Shown: positions 9,461-18,767 of the stretch, in pieces
Layout: each line of letters begins with the position of its first letter
Numbering within the stretch: the stretch's first letter is position 1
Assembly: GCA_002364005.1 (NCBI GenBank)
Contig: DEXG01000039.1
Coordinates: 61,563-125,562 of the forward strand
DNA from: Phycisphaerales bacterium UBA3190
GTDB lineage: Bacteria; Planctomycetota; Phycisphaerae; Phycisphaerales; UBA1924
Direction: 5' to 3'
Length of the DNA: 64,000 nucleotides
Made by a program: the position numbers and the translations under genes
The notes under the pieces: model-generated
Seen by the model: only the letters and a program-made list of their open reading frames with translations
Database searches by the model: none
Told to the model about the DNA's origin: nothing

Positions 9461-9970
9461 TTAGCGGCGACGACGAACCGCGACCAGCCCACCCATCAGC
9501 ACCAAGATACTCGCTGGCGCAGGAACGACATTGATCGTGATGCGTTCAAATCGACCCTCAAACGATGACAGCGAGAAACCAAGGATTTCCTCACCGATAT
9601 CGCCCGTGCTCAGGGTCCAGGTTTCTGAAGCACTGACGGTCGCGTTGAACTGGGTCGCGGTGCTTGTCGCGCCGAAGACCTCGATGCTCGTACAACCGAT
9701 GCCGCAGAAATCGGTCCACTGCACCTCAACGGATTCGATGTACTCGCCCGCCATGAGCGAGTTGACGCTGATGTCCACCGTTTCTGGCCAGAGATTCAAC
9801 TCGCCGGGGAACAGTTCCCAGGACCCGCCCTGGAAGCTGTAGTCGAGCTCAGCGTCGAAAGCGGCTCCACCGATATCGTCGAGAAAATCCTCGATGATCA
9901 GGCGAGCCGATGCGTTGCCAGCGAATGCGATCAGGGAACTGATCGCGACGATTCGATTCATCTTCTTCAT
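9461..9970 (-). CDS. PEP-CTERM-like exported protein
   Basis: 169 residues if started at ATG 9970, which has AAGAGAGGG about 8 nt upstream. An N-terminal signal peptide (NRIVAISSLIAFAGNASA) is followed by a beta-rich body of no recognised family and a sorting-signal tail: VPAPAS, a hydrophobic helix, then VAVRRRR. This is the pattern of PEP-CTERM proteins processed by an exosortase/archaeosortase-type enzyme; no such enzyme is in the window. The two cysteines in CGIGC may form a disulfide. Single gene, convergent with the histidine kinase. Surface or matrix location is inferred from the tail. Confidence 0.8.
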   Translation of the reverse strand: MKKMNRIVAISSLIAFAGNASARLIIEDFLDDIGGAAFDAELDYSFQGGSWELFPGELNLWPETVDISVNSLMAGEYIESVEVQWTDFCGIGCTSIEVFGATSTATQFNATVSASETWTLSTGDIGEEILGFSLSSFEGRFERITINVVPAPASILVLMGGLVAVRRRR

Positions 9971-10075
9971 GTGTGTGCCCTCTCTTGGCTTGGTCTGCGT
10001 AGACCGATAAGCCGAACACTTATGGAGATACCACAAGCTCGCTCAAAGACAACGAAAGTTCTGAAAAACCGAACA

Positions 10076-11347
10076 CTACAGACTCGCTTCAGGCGCAAAG
10101 CACGCCCAGGCCGTCTCTTCGTCGATCGCCTCGCTCATATTGATGGCCTGCGATTCATCCATCCCCGCCCGGCGACGGTGCACGGCTGCCTGAACTGAAT
10201 CCAGCGGGTCGGCACCCACAATGGGCACATCGGACCCGAACAGCAGGTCCGACCCCGGCGCCAGCCCGGTCTTGAGCAGCGAGCGGATCGGCAGCACCCG
10301 ATCGAGCCGATCGGGGACCGCCCGACGCAGCGCTTCGATGTCGGGCAGCAGGTGGCAGGGTTGCAGCGAGACCTTCACGCCCAGTTCGACAAACCGGCGC
10401 ATATCGGCCTCGTCGATCAGCTCGGCATGCTCGATCCGGCACCCGCTGTGATCGCACGCGGTCTTCTCGATCGCGTCGAGCACCGCCCGCACCGCGCCGT
10501 CACCGATCGCGTGGGCCGCGATGGGCAGCCCGTTGTCCTTGCAGGTGCACAACGCATCTTCAATCTGTCTGTGCGTCATCATGGGGGTGCCGTTGGGCCG
10601 GTCCGGATGCCCGTCGGCGTAGGGGTGCAGCATCCAAGCGGTGCGTGAGTTGAGCGTGCCGTCGACAAAGATCTTCCCGCCGGCGATGCGGACCCGTTCA
10701 TCGAAGCCCCGGCGCTGGGCATCAAGACTCGCCTTGAGATCGGGCACCAGCGGGTACAACTCAAAGCGCATGTCGTTGATCTCACCCGCGCGGAGCAGAT
10801 CGGACAGCACCGCGCCGAGCCACTGCTGGGCCTTGAGATCATGCACCTCGACATAACCAAGCGCAGAAAGGTGCTCGCAGGCGGCCCGGACAAGCTCGAT
10901 GCGTTTCTCGCCGTCCGGTTCCGGAACCCGGTTCCACATGTGCAGGGCCGCATGTTCCAGGAGCAGGCCGGTCGGGTTGCCCCCGCTGTCAAGCTCAACG
11001 ATGCCCGATTCGATCTTCGTGTCGGCGTTGATCCGCGCGTGCTGCATCGCACTCGTCGAAGCAACCAACGCATGATAATCAAAGCACCACGCCACAACCG
11101 GTCGGTTCCCGCTCGCCTGATCGAGCTGCTCGCGTGTTGGCCAATGGGGGGGGTCCCACCCCTCGGGGCGTGCGCTGTGCCCCAGGACCCACTCGTCCGC
11201 TCCGAGCGTCGAGGCACGCTCGGCGATCGCATCGAGCACGCCCTGCGGGCTCTGGCAGGCGCCCAGATCGACCATGGTTAGCGAGCGCCCGAGCTGGAAG
11301 AAGTGGGCGTGTGCCTCACGCATGTTGTCAGGACGCCGACCATGCAT
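10076..11347 (-). CDS. YtcJ-like metal-dependent amidohydrolase lacking the composite beta-domain
   Basis: 423 residues from ATG 11347, which overlaps the previous stop by one base (TGATG). The HxH metal motif (REAHAHF) appears only 10 residues from the start, followed by the YtcJ/Amidohydro_3 landmarks VDLGACQS, the IFVDGTLNSRTA segment, PIAAHAIGDGAVRAVLDA, RIEHAEL and FGSDVPI with the late metal-binding Asp. In YtcJ-type enzymes roughly 50-70 residues normally precede HxH and a similar tail follows ACFA; together they form a beta-sandwich. Both are missing here, leaving a barrel-only enzyme. Last gene of a coupled unit with a permease, GNAT and split-barrel protein. Substrate unknown. Confidence 0.82.
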   Translation of the reverse strand: MHGRRPDNMREAHAHFFQLGRSLTMVDLGACQSPQGVLDAIAERASTLGADEWVLGHSARPEGWDPPHWPTREQLDQASGNRPVVAWCFDYHALVASTSAMQHARINADTKIESGIVELDSGGNPTGLLLEHAALHMWNRVPEPDGEKRIELVRAACEHLSALGYVEVHDLKAQQWLGAVLSDLLRAGEINDMRFELYPLVPDLKASLDAQRRGFDERVRIAGGKIFVDGTLNSRTAWMLHPYADGHPDRPNGTPMMTHRQIEDALCTCKDNGLPIAAHAIGDGAVRAVLDAIEKTACDHSGCRIEHAELIDEADMRRFVELGVKVSLQPCHLLPDIEALRRAVPDRLDRVLPIRSLLKTGLAPGSDLLFGSDVPIVGADPLDSVQAAVHRRRAGMDESQAINMSEAIDEETAWACFAPEASL

Positions 11348-11973
11348 CACGAGACCCCGCCGAGGAGCGAGGCAATGACCTCCTCGCACGCGTTGGCGTC
11401 GGGCACCGGCGCGGGCCATTGCACACGCACAACGCCGAACTCGGCACGCACATCACAGCCCTCCTCATCCACGCCCACGGCGACCGGCTGCTCGATCTTC
11501 ACCTTCGACAGCAGCAGGCACACCTCACGCAACGCCTTCGGGTCGTTGTTGAGGCGTTTGCACAGCGAGGAGATCGACGCGTTGAGCGGGTTGGGGACCA
11601 TCAGGGCGTCGCCGTCGGCCACGCCGCCCGAATCGACCTTGGCGAAGGCGATCTTGCCCCGGGCCCAACGCGGGCGCTGCTGACGCTGGTGGTACGCGAG
11701 ATATCGATCGGTCGATCCGCTCTCGGGCTCTTCCTTGAGCGACAGCGTGACTCGGATCGGGGCGTTGAAACGGTCCTCGGGGATCACCAGCACGCAGTCG
11801 TCGGCTTCAAACATCTCACTCTCAGCACTGACAACCAACGCCCCGTCGCTGGGGTCGATGATGTACAACGCCTCGTACGGGGTTCCGTCGCAGAGCAGCG
11901 TCCCCGTCGTGTGCGATCGCAGCAGGGTGCGTGCCCGCACGAGCGTCTGATGTGGATCGTGTTCGGTGTTCAT
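11347..11973 (-). CDS. flavin split-barrel (pyridoxamine-phosphate-oxidase-like) protein
   Basis: 208 residues. The layout resembles HugZ/PNPOx-like proteins: an N-terminal ARTLLRSHTTGTLL helix-strand with PYEALYIIDPSDGALVV, a middle strand APIRVTLSLKEE followed by a DRYLAYHQR helix, and a C-terminal alpha/beta part (NASISSLCKRLNNDP...VRVQWPAPV) comparable to the DUF2470-type domain that follows the split barrel. Such proteins bind FMN or heme. No single catalytic residue can be named, and the similarity is remembered pattern, not alignment. Start ATG overlaps the GNAT stop by 4 bp, and its stop overlaps the amidohydrolase start, so translation is coupled. Confidence 0.5.
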   Translation of the reverse strand: MNTEHDPHQTLVRARTLLRSHTTGTLLCDGTPYEALYIIDPSDGALVVSAESEMFEADDCVLVIPEDRFNAPIRVTLSLKEEPESGSTDRYLAYHQRQQRPRWARGKIAFAKVDSGGVADGDALMVPNPLNASISSLCKRLNNDPKALREVCLLLSKVKIEQPVAVGVDEEGCDVRAEFGVVRVQWPAPVPDANACEEVIASLLGGVS

Positions 11974-12548
11974 GTGTTGACCTGTTTCTTTGCCTCAAGC
12001 TCGTCCCATGTGCTCTGGACATCGCGGATCGGCATCGGGATGTCGGTCCCGTCGCAGGGCGACAGCAGCTTCTGGTAGATGCGGACATCGACCCACTGCC
12101 CGTGCTTGTAGCCCGCCGGGGCGATGTCGCCAACACGGCGCATACCCAGGGTTTCGTGCAATCGTTCGCTTGCGGGGTTGGGCACCGAGACGCCCGCGAG
12201 CACCACGCGGTAACCCTGTGCCCTCAACGCCGTAAAGAGTGATTCGTACAGCGCGCTGCCAACGCCTTTGCCTTGGGCGCCCTCAACGAGGTAAATCCCC
12301 GATTCGACCGTCCACGCGTAGGCCTTGCGGGATTTCCAAGCGGACGCCTTGGCGAACCCAATAAACGAGTCGTCGTCGCTGCCCGCCACCAGCCAGGGAT
12401 AGACCGCGCGGGTCGCTTCCCAATCGGCTCGGACCTCGTCCTCGTTGGTCATCACCGTCCCGAAGTGCGCGATCCCCGTCGAGATGGCGTGGTTGAGCAC
12501 ATCGGCCACAGGCCCACAATCTTCGCGCTGCATCAGTCTGATCCGCAT
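11970..12548 (-). CDS. GNAT N-acetyltransferase, phosphinothricin-acetyltransferase-like
   Basis: 192 residues from ATG 12548 with GGGAG 5 nt upstream. It follows the PAT/MnaT pattern: MRIRLMQREDCGPVADVLNHAI at the start (fragmented here only for description), GFAKASAWKSRKAYAWTVE, the acetyl-CoA-binding loop QGKGVGSALYESL at about 95-107, and VSVPNPASERLHETLGMRRVG near the C-terminus. Members acetylate amino groups of phosphinothricin, methionine derivatives or other small amines. It lies 38 bp after the permease gene and overlaps the next gene by 4 bp. Exact acceptor unknown. Confidence 0.85.
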   Translation of the reverse strand: MRIRLMQREDCGPVADVLNHAISTGIAHFGTVMTNEDEVRADWEATRAVYPWLVAGSDDDSFIGFAKASAWKSRKAYAWTVESGIYLVEGAQGKGVGSALYESLFTALRAQGYRVVLAGVSVPNPASERLHETLGMRRVGDIAPAGYKHGQWVDVRIYQKLLSPCDGTDIPMPIRDVQSTWDELEAKKQVNT

Positions 12549-12586
12549 CACCGCTCCCAATCTCTTTCAGACACGCCCGCGGCGCG

Positions 12587-14314
12587 TCAGACCCGGAAGA
12601 TCGAGCCCAGCTTCTTGCCCAGCATGAGCGAGGCCCCGATCAGGGTGATCGTCAGCAGGGTCATGCCCCACACGCCCATCGCCGAGGCGATGTAGATCCC
12701 GTCGCCCAGTCGGTTGGTGAACTCGAAGATCATCTTCGTGATCGGGAAGTGGTCACTCCGCTGGGCCAGGATCAGCGAGTCGGACACCTCCAGCATCGAG
12801 AAGCTGAAGACCAGCAAACCACCCGCGATCAGGTTCGCCATGATTAGCGGCACAATCACCTTGCGGACCGCCGCCACCCGCGTGGCACCCAGATTCACCG
12901 CCGCCTCCTCAAGCTCGCCAGAGGTCTGCTCCAGACCCGAAACGGTCGAGCGGACGATATACGGCAAACGCCGAATCGCATACGCGATGATCAGCAGGGG
13001 GAACGGGTTGGGATTCTCGCCGAAGACCTGCAGCGTCCCCGCGAGCGGATCGCCGTTGCCGAATGGCCATCGCAGGGTCATCGCGACATACCCAAAGGCC
13101 ATCACCAGCCCGGGCACCGCCAGTGGGAGCATGCACAAGGCGTCGAGCAGCGAACGCCCCTTGATCGTGGTCCGCACGATCAGGTACCCGATCAGCACGC
13201 CAAAGCCCATGTTGAGCACCATCGCGATCAGCGACAGGATCAGCGAGTTCTTGATCGAGTTGAATGACTCCGGAGCCGTCAACGCCTCGTTGAAGTGATC
13301 CAGCGTCAAATCATGCGGCAGCACGCTCGCATACCACGATCCCGGCTCGGCCAGACTCGTTAGCACCACTCCGACATGCGGGACGATTGCCAGCAGGACC
13401 ACAAAGCCAAAGCCCAGCGTTGCCAGCCAGCCCCACATGCCCGAGAGGGCGACCTCGCCGCCGGCCCGCGAGGCTTTGGAGTACATCGCGTAGCCCTTGC
13501 GACCGAAGACCATCTTGCCAAGCAGGTAGAACATCACCGCGGCCACGAGCAGCACCAGCGTCAGTGCGTAGGGCTCGGCGTTGTTCTGCACATCCTTGAG
13601 CCCGTAGAAAATCTGTACGCTCGTGACGCCGTAGTAATCGAACATCAGCGGCGTGCCAAGCTCGGTGAAGCTCCAGATGAAGACGATCGTCGCCCCGGCA
13701 AAGAGCCCCGGGCGGATCAGCGGGAGCGTGATCTTGAAGAATCGTCGCCAGTCGCTCGCCCCGAGGTTCTCGGCACTCTCGTCCAGCGCCGGGTCGAGGT
13801 TGGCCAGCGAGGCCGTCGCGTTGAGGTAGATGATGGGATACAGATGCAACGCCATCACGCTGACCACACCCCAGAACTTCGCCTGCCCCAGAATGTCCCA
13901 GTCGGTCCCCAGCATCGCGTTGAGTGCGCCCTCGCGGCCCAGCAGGGCCCGGATCCCGATCGCACCCACAAACGGTGGCAAAATCAGCGGCACGAGAATC
14001 GAGGCGTTGAGGATCTTCTTGCCCGGGAAGCTGAAGCGGGCGCTGAGTACCGCCAGGGGCAGGGAGATGATGATGCACAGCAGCGTGGTCGCCACGGCGA
14101 TCTTGAAGGCGTTGATGATGCCGTTGAGCAGGTTCGGGTCCTGAAAGATCAGACGCAGGTGGTCCAGCGTCCAGCCCTCGCCCGTGGCCGGGTCCGCGGC
14201 GAACCCGCCCCGCACCGTCAGCCCGATCGGGTACAGCAGAAACAGCGTGAGCACGAAGAGAATCGTGCCCATCAGCCCGTACTGAATCAGATTGCGCATG
14301 GTGCGTGCAGACAT
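12587..14314 (-). CDS. fused double-domain ABC permease (iron/phosphonate type)
   Basis: 575 residues from ATG 14314 (an upstream in-frame GTG at 14350 is less likely). It contains two ABC permease (BPD) modules in one chain, each ending in an EAA loop: SAENLGASDWRRFFKITLPLI near 190-215 and EEAAVNLGATRVAAVRKVIVPLI near 485-510. About 12 transmembrane helices. This fused arrangement is typical of FbpB-like Fe(III) and 2-aminoethylphosphonate permeases. No solute-binding protein or ATPase gene is adjacent. The start has no Shine-Dalgarno, but TACACT (14322-14327) ends 7 nt before the ATG, suggesting a leaderless transcript. It leads the permease-GNAT-split barrel-amidohydrolase unit. Confidence 0.88.
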   Translation of the reverse strand: MSARTMRNLIQYGLMGTILFVLTLFLLYPIGLTVRGGFAADPATGEGWTLDHLRLIFQDPNLLNGIINAFKIAVATTLLCIIISLPLAVLSARFSFPGKKILNASILVPLILPPFVGAIGIRALLGREGALNAMLGTDWDILGQAKFWGVVSVMALHLYPIIYLNATASLANLDPALDESAENLGASDWRRFFKITLPLIRPGLFAGATIVFIWSFTELGTPLMFDYYGVTSVQIFYGLKDVQNNAEPYALTLVLLVAAVMFYLLGKMVFGRKGYAMYSKASRAGGEVALSGMWGWLATLGFGFVVLLAIVPHVGVVLTSLAEPGSWYASVLPHDLTLDHFNEALTAPESFNSIKNSLILSLIAMVLNMGFGVLIGYLIVRTTIKGRSLLDALCMLPLAVPGLVMAFGYVAMTLRWPFGNGDPLAGTLQVFGENPNPFPLLIIAYAIRRLPYIVRSTVSGLEQTSGELEEAAVNLGATRVAAVRKVIVPLIMANLIAGGLLVFSFSMLEVSDSLILAQRSDHFPITKMIFEFTNRLGDGIYIASAMGVWGMTLLTITLIGASLMLGKKLGSIFRV

Positions 14315-14321
14315 GAATGCG

Positions 14322-14327
14322 AGTGTA
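14322..14327 (-). promoter_or_regulatory. -10-like TACACT 7 nt before the permease start
   Basis: On the minus strand TACACT is followed by seven bases and then ATG. No convincing -35 or ribosome-binding site accompanies it. The placement would put the transcript start at or next to the start codon. Confidence 0.35.
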
Positions 14328-14430
14328 TGTGGGTTGTGGTGCTGGGGCACCCCCCGATTGTGTCAAACCGTGCCCTCGCACCGCATTGGACTCTGAAAAG
14401 GGCCCGCGTGCAATTGTGCCCCGCTTCCCC

Positions 14431-14436
14431 TAGAAT
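14431..14436 (+). promoter_or_regulatory. -10-like TAGAAT upstream of hpf
   Basis: TAGAAT lies 76 nt before the hpf start in the divergent gap with the permease gene. The matching -35 region is not obvious, so this rests on the hexamer alone. Confidence 0.35.
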
Positions 14437-14512
14437 AGATCAGTTCGAGCCGGCACTGGGGACACCACTCACCAGATGCGAGGGGCTCGAAGGGTTTGAA
14501 AGGAGCACACCC

Positions 14513-14824
14513 ATGCGTACCAATGTTGTTGCCAGGCACATGGAAGTCACCGACCCCATCCGCGAGCACGCCGAGAACAAGGCCAAGAAGCTCGATAAGT
14601 TCAATGATCTCATCCAGCAGATCGATATTAAGTTCTGGAAAGAAAACTCCGCGCAGGAGAACTTCTCTGTCGAGGTCGTGGTCGATGTGATCAACCACCC
14701 CGATTTTATCGCCAAGGCCGACGGGCATGACCTGTACCTCGTGATCGACGACGCGATCGGCAAGGTGGCCCGCCAGCTCAACGACCACCGTGAGAAGCTC
14801 AAGGTCGAGCATCAGCGGGGCTGA
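14513..14824 (+). CDS. hpf: ribosome hibernation promoting factor, short form
   Basis: 103 residues from ATG 14513 with AAAGGAG at 14499-14505, 7 nt spacing. The frame is open for over a kilobase upstream, but that part is only the antisense of the permease gene. The protein has the HPF/YfiA beta-alpha-beta-beta-beta-alpha pattern: an opening RTNVVARHMEVTDPIREHAE, KKLDKFNDLIQQIDI, and the closing VIDDAIGKVARQLNDHREKLK helix. HPF binds the 30S decoding centre and inactivates ribosomes in slow growth. No long C-terminal dimerisation domain is present. EIIA and HPr follow, an order reminiscent of the proteobacterial hpf-ptsN-ptsO block. Confidence 0.93.
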   Translation: MRTNVVARHMEVTDPIREHAENKAKKLDKFNDLIQQIDIKFWKENSAQENFSVEVVVDVINHPDFIAKADGHDLYLVIDDAIGKVARQLNDHREKLKVEHQRG

Positions 14825-14866
14825 ACCGCCCCGTGACCGAGGACGCGTGACCAAGGACGCATCGCC

Positions 14867-15343
14867 ATGAAAATGACCGAGATCATCAGGCCCGGCTCGA
14901 TCAGGGTCCCGCTCGAGAGCACCGAGCGGGACGACGCGATCAGAGAACTCATCGACGCGCTGGTCGAGAGCGGGGCCGCGCCAGCCGAGATCAGGGACGA
15001 CCTGCTCGAGAAGGTGCTCGAGCGGGAGCGCAAGCACTCGACCGGGTTCGGTCGCGGTGTCGCGGTGCCGCATGTCAAACACCCCAAGATCGAGACCATG
15101 GCCGCCGCCATCGGCATTTCGCCCGGCGGCATCGAGTTCAACTCGCTCGACAAGCAGCCCGTGTACACCATCTTCCTGCTGCTCAGCCCGCAGAGCCGGC
15201 CCGAAGAGCACCTCCAGGCCATGGAAGTGATCTTCAAGAGTCTCTCCAAAGAGACCTTCCGGCGCACCCTGCGCCAAGCGGAAGACGCACAGAAGATCCA
15301 CGACTTGCTCGACGATGCCGACAACCACCGTGTTGTTGGCTGA
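14867..15343 (+). CDS. ptsN: PTS EIIA domain protein (fructose/nitrogen type)
   Basis: 158 residues from ATG 14867 with AAGGAC about 10 nt upstream. The PTS EIIA type-2 fold is shown by MTEIIRPGSIRVPLEST, the glycine-rich STGFGRGVAVPH loop with active-site H69 and the LLLSPQSRPEEHLQAM segment. As a stand-alone EIIA next to HPF and HPr with no EIIB/EIIC in sight, it most likely belongs to the regulatory PtsN class rather than a sugar permease. 42 bp after hpf and 78 bp before the preferred HPr start. The phosphate donor should be the neighbouring HPr; enzyme I is not in the window. Confidence 0.9.
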   Translation: MKMTEIIRPGSIRVPLESTERDDAIRELIDALVESGAAPAEIRDDLLEKVLERERKHSTGFGRGVAVPHVKHPKIETMAAAIGISPGGIEFNSLDKQPVYTIFLLLSPQSRPEEHLQAMEVIFKSLSKETFRRTLRQAEDAQKIHDLLDDADNHRVVG

Positions 15344-15421
15344 GTGCTGACCACAGACCGATCCAAGACCCGCCGACAACGCCGTCGACCGACGCGCCAA
15401 ACCGGCCGGGATAGACCCATC

Positions 15422-15706
15422 GTGAGTAACACCTGCTCGTCCAAGATGAAGATCGTCAATCGCTACGGGCTGCACGCCCGCCCGGCGACGGATTTCGCGC
15501 AGGCCGCCTCAGGATTTCAGGCCGATGTCCTCGTCCGCCACGAAGACAGCGAAGCCGACGGCAAGTCGGTCATGGAACTGATGATGCTCGCCGCCACGCA
15601 CGGCGCGGAGATCGAGATCCTCTGCTCCGGACCCGACGCTCAGAACGCCCTGGATTTTCTCGCTCAGCTCGTTGCACGCGGGTTCGACGAGGACGGCGAC
15701 GAGTAA
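15422..15706 (+). CDS. HPr-family phosphocarrier protein
   Basis: 94 residues from GTG 15422, the length expected for HPr; an in-frame GTG at 15344 directly after the EIIA stop would add 26 basic residues not typical of the family. Active-site H18 lies in YGLHARPATDF, and the regulatory serine position is S49 in DGKSVMELMMLAA, so HPr kinase control is possible. HPr relays phosphate from enzyme I to EIIA. The C-terminal tail is acidic (DEDGDE). It ends 12 bp before the convergent murA stop. Confidence 0.92.
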   Translation: MSNTCSSKMKIVNRYGLHARPATDFAQAASGFQADVLVRHEDSEADGKSVMELMMLAATHGAEIEILCSGPDAQNALDFLAQLVARGFDEDGDE

Positions 15707-15718
15707 CCCGCCAACCCA

Positions 15719-17065
<1,347 letters not shown>

Positions 17066-17386
17066 GCGTTGCGTCTCCCGCTTTTTGCGCTGCTGAGTGT
17101 ACCACGCGAGACCCGCCCGAACGGGGTCGCCGCGTGATTCTGCCCGAAACATCGGCTGAATCACCCGTGCTGCTCCCGAAACGATCCCCGTGATTGACGC
17201 GACCGCTCCCCACAAGCGGGCTTGCCCAATCGGCACAACCCCTACGGGCTTCACAGATGACCGCCGAATCGCGCAATTCTCGCCCGAAGCGTTTGCGTGA
17301 GTCTGGGCGAAATGGACATTCTCTTGTGACACCACCGCGAGCCGCGTGAGCGAGCGGGACAGCATGCACGATCAGGAGCGGCCCAG
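17066..17386. other. intergenic region upstream of murA
   Basis: 321 bp between divergent genes. On the minus strand TACACT (17096-17101) is placed to give a leader of about 24 nt for murA, without a good -35. I see no further structure or gene; short open frames here lack ribosome-binding sites. Confidence 0.4.
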
Positions 17387-17572
17387 ATGAGTACAGCCGA
17401 TCAACACATCTCCGAATGCACGAGCGTTTCGCAGGCCTCAGGCAACCGCCTGATGCAGGCACTCCTGATCGCGGCGATCGTCGCCTCGGGTGCATCGATG
17501 GTCTTTTCAGTCGGCACAGCCGTGGTTTCAGCGGGGCAGCAGCCCGCTGCGGGTGTCGCATCAAGTGAGTAG
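17387..17572 (+). CDS. small single-pass membrane protein, unknown
   Basis: 61 residues with AGGAG (17374-17378) 8 nt before ATG 17387. A polar N-terminus with two Ser/Thr-rich turns is followed by one hydrophobic stretch from about residue 23 to 48 (MQALLIAAIVASGASMVFSV) and a short Ala/Ser tail. No family recognised. It is 133 bp upstream of the fibro-slime protein gene on the same strand and could be co-transcribed. The good ribosome-binding site and the membrane helix support it; the short length keeps confidence modest. Confidence 0.45.
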   Translation: MSTADQHISECTSVSQASGNRLMQALLIAAIVASGASMVFSVGTAVVSAGQQPAAGVASSE

Positions 17573-17705
17573 CAAGCGGGGTTCGCGGCGAACACGCCGC
17601 AGGAGCAGGCGATGAGTCCATGACATACCCCACCTGTCAGCGTGCCCGAGCAATCGGGCGACAACCCCCAGCAGCACCCTTACCGAGCCCATTTGGAGGT
17701 CTCAA

Positions 17706-18641
17706 ATGAACACTCCGATTACCACAAACCGTCCACGACACCTTCTCGCACTCAGCGTATTCGCAGGGAGTGCACTCACCCTCTGTGCAGGCACCGCCGG
17801 CGCAGCCAGCCCGGGTGGCGATCAGTTCGCCAACCTCCCCGAAAAGGTGGTCCTCACGGGCATCGTGCGTGACTTCAAAGAACGCGGCGTCGAGGGCGGA
17901 CACACCGACTTCGAGTACCGCCCCGCCGGTGGCTTCGGGCACTACATGGGTATCGTGTCAGACTACCTGGGCGAGGACGACAAGCCCGTCTTCAACTCGA
18001 CCGGCTTCAAAGTCAGCAGTGACTGGAAAGATGTCGATAACCGGAAGATGATCTCCGCCAAGCCCTACATCACCCGGCTCGACGGCGACCGCTCGGGCTC
18101 TCTGGGCAGCTCGGCAGGGGCGATCCATGACAGCTCCGCGTTCGACAAGTGGTTCCGCGATACCCCCGGCGTCAATGTGTCCAAGCCGCTCGACCTCACC
18201 CTCGTGCGTCAGTCCAACAGCAATGTCTATGTCTTTGATGACAAGCAGGACGCGACCTACGCGAACCTGGGTGGGTTCTTCCCGGTCAACGGCGAGCTGT
18301 TCGGCAACTCCGCCGGCGACAACAAGAACTTCCACTTCACCTTCGAGCTCCAGACCGAGTTCACCTACGACGAGGACGGCGGCATGAGCTTCACCTTCAC
18401 CGGTGATGACGATGTCTGGGTCTTCATCGACGGGCACCTCGTGATCGACATCGGTGGTGTGCACTCGGCCGTCTCGCAGACGATCGATCTCGACCGCCTC
18501 GACTGGCTCGAAGACGGGCAACGCTACAAGCTGAGCTTCTTCTTCGCCGAGCGTCACCGCACGCAGTCGAACTTCCGAATCGAAACCACAATGCAGCTCC
18601 GCACCGTGCAGCTGCCGCCCACCGCGGCACTCTACGACTGA
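17706..18641 (+). CDS. exported fibro-slime domain protein
   Basis: 311 residues, ATG 17706 with GGAGG at 17695-17699. Signal peptide to about residue 33 (cleavage after GAAS or nearby). The body fits the fibro-slime domain (TIGR02148), a PA14-related beta-barrel first noted in Dictyostelium slime and Fibrobacter proteins: VVLTGIVRDFKERG at the start, HTDFEYR, the central FHFTFELQTEFTY and the hallmark TFTGDDDVWVFIDGHLVIDIGGVH, then YKLSFFFAERHRTQSNFRIET. These domains are thought to bind carbohydrate at the cell surface. A rho-independent terminator follows at 18676. No PEP-CTERM tail. Confidence 0.88.
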   Translation: MNTPITTNRPRHLLALSVFAGSALTLCAGTAGAASPGGDQFANLPEKVVLTGIVRDFKERGVEGGHTDFEYRPAGGFGHYMGIVSDYLGEDDKPVFNSTGFKVSSDWKDVDNRKMISAKPYITRLDGDRSGSLGSSAGAIHDSSAFDKWFRDTPGVNVSKPLDLTLVRQSNSNVYVFDDKQDATYANLGGFFPVNGELFGNSAGDNKNFHFTFELQTEFTYDEDGGMSFTFTGDDDVWVFIDGHLVIDIGGVHSAVSQTIDLDRLDWLEDGQRYKLSFFFAERHRTQSNFRIETTMQLRTVQLPPTAALYD

Positions 18642-18675
18642 GCAGCGTTCCAACGGCGCATGTTGGTGTTGGTGT

Positions 18676-18715
18676 GAGGCCGACTCGTTTCAGACGGGTC
18701 GGCCTCCTCCTTTTT
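18676..18715 (+). terminator. rho-independent terminator of the fibro-slime gene
   Basis: A 9-bp stem GAGGCCGAC / GTCGGCCTC with additional inner pairing, then CTCC and five T residues (18711-18715), 35 bp after the stop codon. Confidence 0.8.
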
Positions 18716-18767
18716 GATGCGAGATCTCTGTTGCGGGCCGATCTGACGCGAGCCGGATCCAGGGGAC

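Noticed and set aside
13376..14512. N-terminal extension of hpf by 379 codons
   Set aside because: This part is antisense to the permease gene; the strong AAAGGAG and family length fix the start at 14513.
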